Shown in pieces: positions 34,967 through 44,800 of a stretch of DNA of 64,000 nucleotides. The stretch is from the NCBI GenBank assembly GCA_902581605.1, contig CACHPE010000007.1:1-64000 (forward strand), written 5' to 3'. This DNA is from an uncultured Pelagibacteraceae bacterium. GTDB taxonomy: Bacteria > Pseudomonadota > Alphaproteobacteria > Pelagibacterales > Pelagibacteraceae. The translations under genes and the position numbers were made by a program. The number at the start of each line of letters is the position of its first letter. Positions within the stretch are counted from its first letter, which is position 1. The notes below the pieces were generated by a model that searched no databases, was not told the origin of the DNA, and saw nothing but the letters and a program-made list of their open reading frames with translations.

Positions 34967-35594
34967 TTGGTAATCCTACTATTGTTAATACTCCTGTTGC
35001 CACTATCGCTCCAGTTGAATCGTTTTGTACTACACTTATGGTCTCTTTGTCAAAGTTAAGCATTTTCTGTTGTTTAGATACTGCTCTTTTAAACTTTATG
35101 TAGCCAAGAAATTTGCCTTTTATCTCAAAATCTACAGGTATCTTGTAATATGAAATCATGTCTGGTGTTAAGTTATTTTCTGATTGCTTGGCTATTCCCT
35201 CTTTCATTACAGCAATTGGTTTTTTCTTTTCAATTTTTGAAATTACCAATCCATTCACACCTGCATGTCTACTTAAGCTTTGATAAAGATCTTCTACCTC
35301 AGCTTTTGAATGAAATAATGTAGAACTTTCTTCAAATTCAGGTTTTAATTTTTTAATCCTAGCTTTAAATTGAATTATTTCATTTTCAAATTGCGTAATT
35401 TCGTTTTCTTTTAGTAGTTTATCCTCATATTTAACTTTTCTCTCTTTAACCATTGGATTTAAGATAGCGTAATAGATTATTAAGAAGATAATTATTGCAC
35501 CAAATCCTATTCCAAATTTTATAAGTGTTTTTTTATCTGCAGCTCCAGAAAATTTAGCTTTTAAATCTGACATTGTTAGATTTTTAAGATCCAT
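34953..35594 (-). CDS. pilO: PilO-like pilus alignment protein
   Basis: 213 residues with one N-terminal membrane helix (~27-47), a coiled coil (~50-95) and a ferredoxin-like periplasmic domain (~100-213), the PilO layout. FHSKAEVEDLYQSLSRHAG is the recognisable family region. It shares a TAATG junction with the pilN part. It pairs with PilN in the inner-membrane alignment complex. Confidence 0.88.
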   Translation of the reverse strand: MDLKNLTMSDLKAKFSGAADKKTLIKFGIGFGAIIIFLIIYYAILNPMVKERKVKYEDKLLKENEITQFENEIIQFKARIKKLKPEFEESSTLFHSKAEVEDLYQSLSRHAGVNGLVISKIEKKKPIAVMKEGIAKQSENNLTPDMISYYKIPVDFEIKGKFLGYIKFKRAVSKQQKMLNFDKETISVVQNDSTGAIVATGVLTIVGLPNEFF

Positions 35595-36856
35595 TAAGCG
35601 CTCTCCAATATACAGGCTATTTTAAAGCCTTTCATTTTTTGTGATCCCTGCTGCTGACCTTCAGGAAGAGTCATACTTGCTAAAGATGCTTGAGATATCA
35701 GTTTTTTATTGTTCAAATTACTTATTAATTTAAGGATATCTTGGTCACTGAATGCTGAGCCTTCAATTACTATTTGATCAACTCCATTATATTCAATTGA
35801 TTTAAACTTAACTCTTTTAGGTACTGCAGAGGCAATTTGTGCAAGCACTCTAAAACTTACTGTTTTGTTTGATTTAATTGATTGACTTAATTTTAATGAT
35901 TTTAACATTGTTCCAATTTCTTTAGCGTACTTATTTTTTTCTAAAGTTTTAAGTTCATGTGTTTGAACTACCTGATCATAACCAACAATTTTTTTATTTA
36001 ATTCTGTAATTTGCCAAAATGAAAATCCAAACAAAGTTATATAAATTATTGCAACTACGCCAACTACTCCTTTAAAAGCAAAACTTGAAACAGCTTTTGC
36101 TTTTTTCTGTGCTATCATATTATCTCTATTTGGAAGCAAGTTTATGTTTTTTACAGCTGTAACAAATTTGTAATAACCAAACACATCTAATTTTCTAAAA
36201 GCCAAACCCATAACAGTTGAAAAATAAGATCGATTTTTCATATTGATTTCATTTTCAAGTTGAGCTGGAACTTTAATTCCATCGAAAGGATCAAAAAGTT
36301 GATAACCTGTATTAGTCATATTTTTTCTAAAACTTCCTAGATATTCCTCAACGTTAGGTAAGTTTGAAGTTACTCTTAAGTTTCGAATTCTTTTTTCGTA
36401 TTTTGTTTCAAAGTCTTGGATTGCTTGCTTAACTTGTGTCATGTATCTTCTAACTAATGCATCCATCTCTTCTTGATTATTACTTTCTTCTAAAGTTTTT
36501 CTATCTTGACTTCTAATAAATATATCTGTGATAATTGGATTATTTTCATATAAAATCATTACATAGTTTTCATCTAAACCAAATTCTAAAACTGCTGTTA
36601 AATTACTTTCTTCAATTGAGCCTGCTATTTGATTTATTTGGTCTACCGCAGATTTTAACGCAAAACATTTTACATCAATAATAACTGCATTTAGTCCGCC
36701 CTTTTTTATTATATCAGTATAATTATTGATGTCTGAAAGCTTGGAAGCAACGAATAAAATATCCATTGTATTTCCTGTCGTATCTTTATTTATTACTTGA
36801 TGAAAAATTGAATAATCAGCTAAATTATCAGTTAGTTGAACTAGGTTTTCCCACAA
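35594..36856 (-). CDS. pilN: PilM C-terminal part fused to PilN (downstream part of a frameshifted pilMN gene)
   Basis: 420 codons. The first ~225 residues are the second half of the actin-like PilM (VIIDVKCFALKSAVDQ, then GLAFRKLDVFG), and the rest is PilN: INLLPNRDNMIAQKK before a membrane helix (~265-285), then coiled coil and ferredoxin-like domain. The apparent TTG start is artificial. In the other frame the sequence continues upstream into 36867-37304 after removing one A from the A8 run at 36875-36882. The joined product would be about 569 residues. The PilM-PilN fusion is real within this frame; separate proteins are usual. Confidence 0.85.
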   Translation of the reverse strand: MWENLVQLTDNLADYSIFHQVINKDTTGNTMDILFVASKLSDINNYTDIIKKGGLNAVIIDVKCFALKSAVDQINQIAGSIEESNLTAVLEFGLDENYVMILYENNPIITDIFIRSQDRKTLEESNNQEEMDALVRRYMTQVKQAIQDFETKYEKRIRNLRVTSNLPNVEEYLGSFRKNMTNTGYQLFDPFDGIKVPAQLENEINMKNRSYFSTVMGLAFRKLDVFGYYKFVTAVKNINLLPNRDNMIAQKKAKAVSSFAFKGVVGVVAIIYITLFGFSFWQITELNKKIVGYDQVVQTHELKTLEKNKYAKEIGTMLKSLKLSQSIKSNKTVSFRVLAQIASAVPKRVKFKSIEYNGVDQIVIEGSAFSDQDILKLISNLNNKKLISQASLASMTLPEGQQQGSQKMKGFKIACILESA

Positions 36857-36866
36857 AGAATCTGTA

Positions 36867-37304
36867 TCAATTGCTTTTTTTTAATTCCTCGTCTGTCATT
36901 AAAGGAGCCGTAACAACTCTTATTATCGCACTGGTAACAGGTATTGCTATTGCAGCGTTTGTTGTGTTTATTTTTAATTTTTGTAAAGCAATTTTTAATT
37001 CATCAGCTACTTTATCGGGATTTTCTAATACTGTTCCCCCTGTTGGAATTCCTTCAAATTTATGAACATGAAATTTATCTAAAACCCACTGATTAGACTT
37101 GTTATTTGAAACTTGAGATAGTCTAATTTCATTAGGTGTTAACTCTACACCTATTATTTCTTCTCCTTTAGCAGTTGATTTTCCTAATCTATTTTTTAGA
37201 AACTTACTAAAGAAGCTTTCTTTTTTATTCCCTGCTTCTGGTTTGGGAACTGGTGCATCACTTTTTGCTTTTTTTTTAAAAAGATTTGCAAATGGATTTT
37301 TCAT
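36867..37304 (-). CDS. pilM: PilM N-terminal part (upstream part of a frameshifted pilMN gene)
   Basis: 145 codons: a basic low-complexity N terminus (~1-45), then IIGVELTPNEIRLSQVS, the first phosphate-binding strand of actin-like PilM, and NAAIAIPVTSAIIRVVTAPL. It ends prematurely at TDEELKKSN. Reading one base further on gives EELKKAIDTDS, the usual PilM sequence, and leads into the 35594-36856 frame. So pilM is broken at a run of eight A. Sequencing error, true mutation, phase variation or transcriptional slippage can all explain it. Confidence 0.85.
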   Translation of the reverse strand: MKNPFANLFKKKAKSDAPVPKPEAGNKKESFFSKFLKNRLGKSTAKGEEIIGVELTPNEIRLSQVSNNKSNQWVLDKFHVHKFEGIPTGGTVLENPDKVADELKIALQKLKINTTNAAIAIPVTSAIIRVVTAPLMTDEELKKSN

Positions 37305-37361
37305 AATTAGCTTTTTCCTCAGCTTATACTCAACTTTTACTAGAATAAAAATAATTTTTAT

Positions 37362-37371
37362 TCAAAATGGG
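37362..37371 (+). promoter_or_regulatory. TCAAAATGGG site between divergent pilMN and pilT
   Basis: An exact copy of the site at 22688, in a TTATTCAAAATGGGTTTTTA context. It lies 57 bases from the pilM start and 54 bases from the pilT start, well placed to affect both divergent pilus operons. Confidence 0.45.
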
Positions 37372-37425
37372 TTTTTATGAGAAATAAAGTGACAAAAAAT
37401 GCACAATTTATATTATTAGATCACT

Positions 37426-38442
37426 ATGTTTGAAAAATTAGAAGATCTAGCAAAAAATAATAAAAAAATATCAGACTTTCATATTAGAGCTGGATCGCCT
37501 CTAGCTTACAGAGCAACAGGGGAAATTATAAAAGTTCAAGAAGTAATGGTTACAGCTCAAGATTTAAAAGATCTTCTATCAATGAACTGTAATGAAGAAG
37601 AATTAGAAAAGTTTGAACGAACTCATGAACTTGATACAGCGGTAAGTTTAAGTGGACTAAGATTTAGAGCAAACTTTTATAAAACAATCAATGGTCCCGC
37701 ATGTGTTTGCAGAAGAGTGGAAAGTAAAATTCCTGATATGGATCAATTTAATTTACCACAAGCTCTTTATGATATCGTTGACTTTCACAAAGGTTTAGTT
37801 TTAGTGACTGGTCCAACAGGTTCAGGTAAGTCAACTACATTAGCTGCAATTGTAAATGAAATTAATAAGACCAGAACTTCAAATATAATAACTGTTGAAG
37901 ACCCAGTTGAGTTTATTCACACTGATAATCAAAGTATTGTGTCTCATCGAGAAGTTGGAAAACAAACTCAATCATTCGCTGCAGCATTAAAAGCAGCTTT
38001 AAGAGAAGATCCTGATGTAATTCTAGTTGGAGAAATGAGAGATTTAGAAACAATTAGTTTAGCACTAACTGCTGCTGAAACAGGTCACTTAGTATTTGGT
38101 ACATTGCATACAAGTGGCGCACCAAGTACAATTAATAGAATAATTGATGTGTTCCCGCCTGAGCAACAAGAACAAATTCGTGCACAAATTTCAACCTCAT
38201 TAAAAATGGTAGTTACGCAAAGATTATTAAAAACAAAAGATGGTCAAGGACGAGTGGGAGCATTTGAAATAATGAAATGTACTCCACCAATTCAAAACTT
38301 AATCCGTGAAGCTAAAATTCACCAAATTCCCAGTATCATGCAAACTGCAGTAAGAGATGGTATGATTACAATGGATAAATCTTTAGAAGAATTGGTAAAG
38401 TCAGGAAAAATAGATCCAGGTGCAGCAAAAGCAGGACATTAA
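37426..38442 (+). CDS. pilT: Type IV pilus retraction ATPase
   Basis: A 338-residue PilT-type ATPase: N-terminal ISDFHIRAGSPLAYRATGEI, Walker A GPTGSGKST, Asp box VEDPVEFIH, Walker B PDVILVGEMRDLET and His box TLHTSGA. It lacks PilB's N-terminal domain and zinc cysteines. The C-terminal AIRDGM-like motif appears as AVRDGMITMD. It powers pilus retraction for uptake or twitching. It heads the plus-strand minor-pilin operon and overlaps the next gene by 23 bases. Confidence 0.95.
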   Translation: MFEKLEDLAKNNKKISDFHIRAGSPLAYRATGEIIKVQEVMVTAQDLKDLLSMNCNEEELEKFERTHELDTAVSLSGLRFRANFYKTINGPACVCRRVESKIPDMDQFNLPQALYDIVDFHKGLVLVTGPTGSGKSTTLAAIVNEINKTRTSNIITVEDPVEFIHTDNQSIVSHREVGKQTQSFAAALKAALREDPDVILVGEMRDLETISLALTAAETGHLVFGTLHTSGAPSTINRIIDVFPPEQQEQIRAQISTSLKMVVTQRLLKTKDGQGRVGAFEIMKCTPPIQNLIREAKIHQIPSIMQTAVRDGMITMDKSLEELVKSGKIDPGAAKAGH

Positions 38443-39073
38443 AGGTTTTACGATTTTAGAACTACTAGTTGTTATAACTATAGTAGCTATCGTGTCTGCT
38501 GTTGGTTATCCAAATTTTATGGAGTGGAGTGAAGATAGAAAAGTTAGAAAAGCCTCTGAACAAATTGCGTCAATGCTTACAAATATCAACACTCAACTTC
38601 AAAGAGGTAATTTTCAGTACGTTCAGTTTCAAATAATTCCTGGAGGTACTTCATCAACAACAATCAGAACCAAAGGAATGTATTCAGATACTTATTCAGA
38701 AAAAATTAATTCAGGAAGTATAAAATGTAGTAAAGATAATAAATATTGGGATGAAACTGTGCAGGAAATAGTGATTGATACTCCAGTCCATACAAACAAG
38801 CAAGGTTATGTATGTTTTTCAAAAGATGGAACTAAGTTCTTTCAAACTGGATCATTAGAAAATCAATATGGATTTTTTGTTAATGGTGAAGAGGTAAAAG
38901 ATTATGCGCTTGTTTGTAGCAAAAGTAATGCAAAACAAATTGGTGATAAATGTGATCTGAAAACTCTTGGTAAAAAAAATGGGTTAACAAAACCTGCATA
39001 CTTGGTTCTATGGTCAAGATTTGGTACAGTTACTAAATATAAATGGGGTAAAAATGATTGGACAATTAGATAA
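38420..39073 (+). CDS. Minor pilin, FimU/GspH type
   Basis: A 217-residue prepilin with leader MQQKQDIKG and FTILELLVVITIVAIVSAVG (Glu5 present). The region after the helix (RKVRKASEQIASMLTNINTQL) fits GspH/FimT/FimU. It is first in the FimU-PilV-PilW-PilX-PilY1 order known from pseudomonads, which supports a priming-complex role. It overlaps pilT by 23 bases and the next gene by 20. Confidence 0.85.
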   Translation: MQQKQDIKGFTILELLVVITIVAIVSAVGYPNFMEWSEDRKVRKASEQIASMLTNINTQLQRGNFQYVQFQIIPGGTSSTTIRTKGMYSDTYSEKINSGSIKCSKDNKYWDETVQEIVIDTPVHTNKQGYVCFSKDGTKFFQTGSLENQYGFFVNGEEVKDYALVCSKSNAKQIGDKCDLKTLGKKNGLTKPAYLVLWSRFGTVTKYKWGKNDWTIR

Positions 39074-39644
39074 AAGAATTTACGAAAAAGGCATAACCTT
39101 ACTAGAAGCACTAGTTTCTACAGCTATTATTGGCATTGGCTTTGTAGCAATATTCCAAATGGTTAATTATTCTGTTCAATCTATCGATATCTCAGGTGAG
39201 AGAACAAAATCTAATTATTTGGTAGGTATGGTAGCAGAAGACCTAATTGCAGAGAAAAACTCAACTTCCCCAAATAAAGACGTAAAATTAATGGACTTTT
39301 TAGTTTCTAATAGGATATCAGGTACTGATTCATCTTGGAGAATGGGGAGCTGCTCAACTGGAACCACAACTACAGGTTCATTTAATAATGCTGCTCAGAA
39401 TAAATTTAAAAAATGGGATGATAGATTTTCTAAAAGAAGAATTAAATGTAAAGGATCACAAGATATAAAATTTTTAAAAGTTTTCGATATCTGTAACAAT
39501 GGAGCGTCTGGAAACAATTGCACTTATAATAATACACAAAAGTATCAAAATACTGGAATTTATGAAAAATGGTATTTAGGAAAAATGGAAGTAAATATGA
39601 ATGATGGTGGCAAGAGAAAATATCTTTACTTTCAAATTCATTAA
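39054..39644 (+). CDS. pilV: Minor pilin, PilV type
   Basis: About 196 residues from the ATG at 39054. An upstream TTG at 39021 is in frame but would put 11 extra residues before the leader. The leader MIGQLDKRIYEKG is followed by ITLLEALVSTAIIGIG, the PilV-like methylation site with Glu5. The C-terminal part has several Cys (CSTGTT, CKGSQ, CNNGASGNNC). Order in the minor-pilin operon agrees with PilV. Confidence 0.82.
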   Translation: MIGQLDKRIYEKGITLLEALVSTAIIGIGFVAIFQMVNYSVQSIDISGERTKSNYLVGMVAEDLIAEKNSTSPNKDVKLMDFLVSNRISGTDSSWRMGSCSTGTTTTGSFNNAAQNKFKKWDDRFSKRRIKCKGSQDIKFLKVFDICNNGASGNNCTYNNTQKYQNTGIYEKWYLGKMEVNMNDGGKRKYLYFQIH

Positions 39645-40484
39645 ATGAAAAAAAAGCTAAGTTCAATTGCTGGTGTAACTTTAATTGAAATTTTAATTGG
39701 TATTTTAATTTCTGTGGTGATGATGGCAGCAATGTTTACATCATATACAGTTGTTAATAACTCTTACTCACAGGTTGCTGATCGAGCAAAAATATCTACA
39801 GCTGGGAGAGATGTTATAGGAATGTTACTACGAGATATACGGCTTGCAGGATTTAAATATTTTAATGATAATATTCCAACATCAAATAAACATGCTCCTA
39901 TCATTATTACTAAATCAAGTAATTTTGCACAGTCATGTGATAAAATTGAAATAGTTTACGGAACAATTGCAGGTAAACCAACTGGTGATCCTTTAAAGTA
40001 TGAGTATGAAAGATATAAAATTACTTATGAGTGTAAAAAATCAAAAATTCCAAATAAGTCTGCTCCACCCTTACCAGGAAATAAATATCCTCCAATTGAT
40101 GCATTTGCAATTTATAAATCAAAAGAAAAATGGAACACCACAAGTAATGATTGGGATGATGGTGATACAGATAGCAATCCGAAAACATATGGACCATCAT
40201 TAGTTACAGATTATGTTAGTGATTTAGTTTTTAATGCAATTGATGACAAAGGTTTATTAATTAAACCACCTCCTACCCCAACAAATGCAACAAAAGATAA
40301 ATTATATAAAATTAAAACAATTGATATTGCCTTAACAGTTAGATCAACAAAAGATTTTTTTAGAACTTCTAAAGAAAGATTAATCTTTGCAATGACAGAT
40401 AAGTCAAGAAATATAAAAAAAACTGATAAATTTTTAAGAGATACAATTGTTGTAACAGCCCATGCTAGGAATATTGGATTATGA
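39645..40484 (+). CDS. pilW: Minor pilin, PilW type
   Basis: 279 residues: leader MKKKLSSIAG, then VTLIEILIGILISVVMMAAM, followed by a long globular domain. ISTAGRDVIGMLLRDIRLAGF is the diagnostic PilW segment. It starts right after the pilV stop codon (no gap) and overlaps pilX by 4 bases. Confidence 0.87.
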   Translation: MKKKLSSIAGVTLIEILIGILISVVMMAAMFTSYTVVNNSYSQVADRAKISTAGRDVIGMLLRDIRLAGFKYFNDNIPTSNKHAPIIITKSSNFAQSCDKIEIVYGTIAGKPTGDPLKYEYERYKITYECKKSKIPNKSAPPLPGNKYPPIDAFAIYKSKEKWNTTSNDWDDGDTDSNPKTYGPSLVTDYVSDLVFNAIDDKGLLIKPPPTPTNATKDKLYKIKTIDIALTVRSTKDFFRTSKERLIFAMTDKSRNIKKTDKFLRDTIVVTAHARNIGL

Positions 40485-41206
40485 TTAGAAAGAATGAGAA
40501 AGGGTTTGCTTTAGTCCTATCATTAGTTTTAATGCTTGCAATGTCTTTAATGGGTGGTGCACTTATTGTTATGTCTGCAAGTGACCATCAAAGTAATAAT
40601 AAGAGTGATGAGTATCAACAAACTTTTTATGTAGCTGAAACCGCTTTGCTAGAAGGTGAAAAATACGTACTCAATCAATATTTAGGTCCTTGGAATCCTT
40701 CAAATCATAAAAGAAATGTTGGGAGTAGAAATTTACCCTCTAATCAGAAATCTACTTTTACTGGTCAAATGCAAAAAGTTAATTATACCACATCTGATAA
40801 ATATTATTTTAATACTTCAAATTATTGTTTTAATAGTTTTCCAGATAAACCTGATAATCTTAAAGTCGTTGTTGGTGAAAGCTGGAATTTTGGTGATGTC
40901 ATTCGGGATAGTTTTAATAAGAACGCCTCTAAAGCGGAGAAAGATGAAGCCGAAAGATTAAAGGGCTATTATTATGAATACTTTATTACTAATATAGGTG
41001 CCGCTCCATTTAAAGGGTCAGGCTCAAGTGTAAAAAAACAAGCAGGAAATAGTGGACAAAATGGTATGGCTTATAGGATATATGGCTGTGGAATAAAGGC
41101 TGAAGAGCACGGATTTAACAAAAACAACCAAAAACACTCCATTAATTCATTATCTAAAAAAAGGATAGTTGTAGCCTTAGAAAGTATAATAGTTTTACCA
41201 AAATAG
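40481..41206 (+). CDS. pilX: Minor pilin, PilX type
   Basis: 241 residues. The N terminus MIRKNEKGFALVLSLVLMLA is the PilX_N form: it lacks the usual Glu5 of pilins, as in GspK/PilX proteins. QTFYVAETALLEGEKYVLNQ is the following family block. It is the last pilin-like gene before pilY1, matching the known gene order. Confidence 0.82.
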   Translation: MIRKNEKGFALVLSLVLMLAMSLMGGALIVMSASDHQSNNKSDEYQQTFYVAETALLEGEKYVLNQYLGPWNPSNHKRNVGSRNLPSNQKSTFTGQMQKVNYTTSDKYYFNTSNYCFNSFPDKPDNLKVVVGESWNFGDVIRDSFNKNASKAEKDEAERLKGYYYEYFITNIGAAPFKGSGSSVKKQAGNSGQNGMAYRIYGCGIKAEEHGFNKNNQKHSINSLSKKRIVVALESIIVLPK

Positions 41207-41262
41207 ACCAATTTGAACGGTTTTAAAGTCAAATTAAATTTTGTTATATTGTAAATAAAAGA

Positions 41263-41802
41263 ATGAAAATTTTATTAAAAACTTTTTTAACTATAATTTT
41301 ATCAATTAATTTTGCTTATTCAGCTTGTGATCTAATAGCAGAATTTGGAGAAAAAAAAGAAGTTTTTGAGAAAAGAGAAATTGCTACAAGACCCTTTCCA
41401 ATGGAATATGCTGAATTAGATGTTTATCCTATTTTAGCAAATGATGTTTGCCCTAACCAAAAATTAAACGATGTAGGCATTGAATATAAATTTTTAAATG
41501 ACGAATTGGTTGCAGTTAATTTTGTTGCTTTAAACGATGATCGAAATTTAGTAACTGAAAAATTGACATTAATGAATTATGTAAAAAAAAATTATCAAAA
41601 TTTTGACACTGGAAACAATCCAAACGCTTATGAGGGTATAGAATTAATTGAAAAAACAAATTTATTTATTGTATATCAAAGATTAACTGGTGATGATGGA
41701 ATTAAAAATGAGCAGATTTATATTTCAACACCTAAGCTGGATGAAAAATTATCAAAATTCTATGCTAAAAAAGAAATGGAACAGTTGGAAAATTCTCAAT
41801 GA
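41263..41802 (+). CDS. Secreted protein of unknown function, coupled to pilY1
   Basis: 179 residues with a signal peptide (about 1-20, ending AYSA) and two Cys in the mature part (CDLIAEFG, NDVCPNQ). No family recognised. It overlaps pilY1 by 4 bases (41799-41802), so translation is coupled and a role in PilY1 export or the pilus tip is plausible but unproven. A CCAATTTGA sequence (41208-41216) just upstream resembles the reverse of the recurring site. Confidence 0.7.
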   Translation: MKILLKTFLTIILSINFAYSACDLIAEFGEKKEVFEKREIATRPFPMEYAELDVYPILANDVCPNQKLNDVGIEYKFLNDELVAVNFVALNDDRNLVTEKLTLMNYVKKNYQNFDTGNNPNAYEGIELIEKTNLFIVYQRLTGDDGIKNEQIYISTPKLDEKLSKFYAKKEMEQLENSQ

Positions 41803-44800
41803 AAATAAAAAAAATAATATTTAGTTTTTTATTTATATTTTTAACAACAGAAAATTTATTTGCTAAAGCTTTGCCTCCAGGAACTGGTATTGGCGATGTT
41901 CCTGCAAACGTTTTAATATTACTAGATAAATCTGGAAGTATGGGATGGCGAATGAGTGGAGGGACTGCAAGTATGAGATTACCTTACGATGCCGATGCAG
42001 ATGCCAGTGGTAACATACTAGTTTCTCAATTCGGTTATGATGGAGTTAAAAAGTTTTTATACGATACAGCCACAACAGACAGTGGCTTTGGAAATAAAGG
42101 AGTTTCTGGAAAAGGAAATGCTAAATATGAAGGAAATAGAAACTGTAAAACATCTTATTCATATAGTGGAGAAACCTATAACGGCATTTTCTATACAACA
42201 GCATTTTATGAAAGATCAGTTGTAGCTATAAGAGCTAGCGATGGTCGATGTATGAATAGATATTATTTAGGTGGATACACTTACAACATGACTATTAATC
42301 CAAGTACTGGAATGCTCTACGTAGGACATAGCGGTGGATTTAAAGCCATAAATCTAAATAATAACCAACAGTATAACTGCAATGTACAGTCACAACTTAG
42401 ATATAGTTATGGTACTAAGGTAATGGGTAACCATATTTATTACTACCGTAGTAATAGAATTTACAGAGCCCAGTTGTTTTCAGGATCTGGTGGAAATTGT
42501 CCATATTATAATGGAAATACTAACTTCTATTATCCTGAGGGTTCCTATGTTGGACTTGAGAGAGATCCAAATAATTCAAACGTCTTGTTTACTCAATCAT
42601 GGAATAACAGCAGAATAAAAAAAATTACAGTTAACGCTTCAGGTAACGGCGCAACTACAAACTGGACAAAAGGAAGTAGAAGTAGATCGGCATCATCTAC
42701 CAGCAGACTATATTTATATTTTCCATGGGGTTTAGGATGGGATGAAAATAACAACAGACTTCTTGCTGCAAATATGAATAATGGCCAAGTTCACGCTTTA
42801 GATCAAAATGGTGGGTGGATTAAGTCTATTGGTGGAGCTCCAAAAACAAGAATGCAGGCAGCGTATGAAGCTATAGAAGCAATAGTAAAAGACTCTTCAT
42901 TAACTTCTGGGGTAGATTTTGGATTTGCTTACTGGTCTGCCGGAGCTTCTGGTTTTAATAGATGGCATGGAGACCATAAAACTGGACAAGGATATTCAAC
43001 ACCTTGTAATTATTATAATTGTCTTAAAGTCCCTATTTATAAAGGCGGTGCTGCTCAAATTGCTAAAATGATAAGGACAGTTAATCCAGGTGGAGGTACG
43101 CACTTAGATTCAGCAATGAGAATTGCATCAAGGTATTATAAAAATACTACTTATTCACCTATAGATAAAAATCTAGATTGTCAAAATTCTTATGTAATCC
43201 TAATCGGTGATGGAGAATGGTTTAATCATACACATACTCGAGGTCTTAAAATTGTTAAAGATATTTATAAAAATCATAAAATTAAAACTTTTGCAATTGC
43301 TTTTGGTACTGGAATACGGGCAAGTGGATATAAAAAGTTTCAAGATGTTGCAAGAGAAGGCGGCACTGGTAAATCAATTGTTGCTACAACTGGAGCTGCA
43401 TTAACTGCTCAACTTAAAGCTAAAATTGGAGAAATCATTGCTGAAAAACTCTCGTTTACTGCTCCTGCAATTACAGCAACAATTGAAAAAGGTGGATCTT
43501 TATACCAAGCACAATTTGATTACCAACAAAATAAAGAATGGATAGGAACACTTACCAGAACAAAAATAAATTCAGATGGAAGTATTGATGAAAATCACGT
43601 TGATAACTGGTCAGCACAAGATGTAGTTCCATCACCAAACTCAAGAAAAATCTGGAGCATAATTCCAGGTACTGATTATAAAGCAGATTATAATAACTTT
43701 AGAGATACATATGCTACAGAAATTGGAAATGTATTATCATTATATGAAAATGATATTCAAGATTATCATAGAAAAACAGATTCTCCTGGTGGGTCAAGTT
43801 TAAATAGAAGATGTGCAAATTCAGCTGGAGTTCTAGATGGAACAGATGATGATTTAAAAGGATTAATAAATTTTGTAAGAGGAACAGACTATTTTGACTA
43901 CGATGGGGATTGCAATCTTACTGAAAAGAGAACACAAGACGGAAAAAATATTTATCTAGGTGATATTTATCACTCACAGTTAATTGTAGTAGGTGCACCT
44001 GCTGCAGACACACAATTTCAAAATATCAATCAAGAAGCTTACTTTAGAAATGTAAATGGATATGTTGCATGGAAAGATTCTTTAAAAGCAAGAGATGATA
44101 ATCCTGTTATTTACGCCGGCTCTAATAGCGGAATTCTTCATGCATTTGATGCAAACACTGGAAAAGAAAAATGGGGATTTGTTCCACCATTAGTTACTCC
44201 ATATTTACCTTTGGTTATGAATAACAATTTAAATCTTGCAAAAGGGGGCGGATCAAATGCAATCTTTGGAGTTGATGGTTCAATTGTTGCACACGATATG
44301 TATTTTAAATCTCCATTAGATACTTCTAAAAAATGGCATACAATTTTGTTTGTTCCTTATGGAAGAGGTGGAGCTGGAATGAGTGTATTAGATGTAACTA
44401 ATCCAGATAAACCTTTGCACTTATGGTCAATTTTTAATGATAAAATAAATCATAGAGTCTACAGAGTTGATCATAATCAAGTTATTTATAATTATGATTA
44501 TATTGGTAAATCGTATTCTCTTGCTTCATTTGCTGAAGCTATAGAAGTTACAGATGAATTTACAAAAGACAATAGTATATCTAATACATGCAACACATCG
44601 CTAACGACATCATGTTACAAAGGGAAAAAATGGACTTTCCCAGTTCAAGGAATTAAGAAAAGCGATATTTCAGTCACCTTTAACGATAAAAATTATACTA
44701 ATTTTACTGTAACAACGAATTCAAGTGGTGATACGGAAATCACTTTTGGAACTGAGATGACCTACTCTGCAGATAGTGGAGATACAAATACAAGTTCATT

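Noticed and set aside
36875..36882. dnaX-like programmed -1 ribosomal frameshift in pilM
   Set aside because: A -1 shift on this A-run leads out of the PilM frame. The downstream frame needs +1 (one A fewer).
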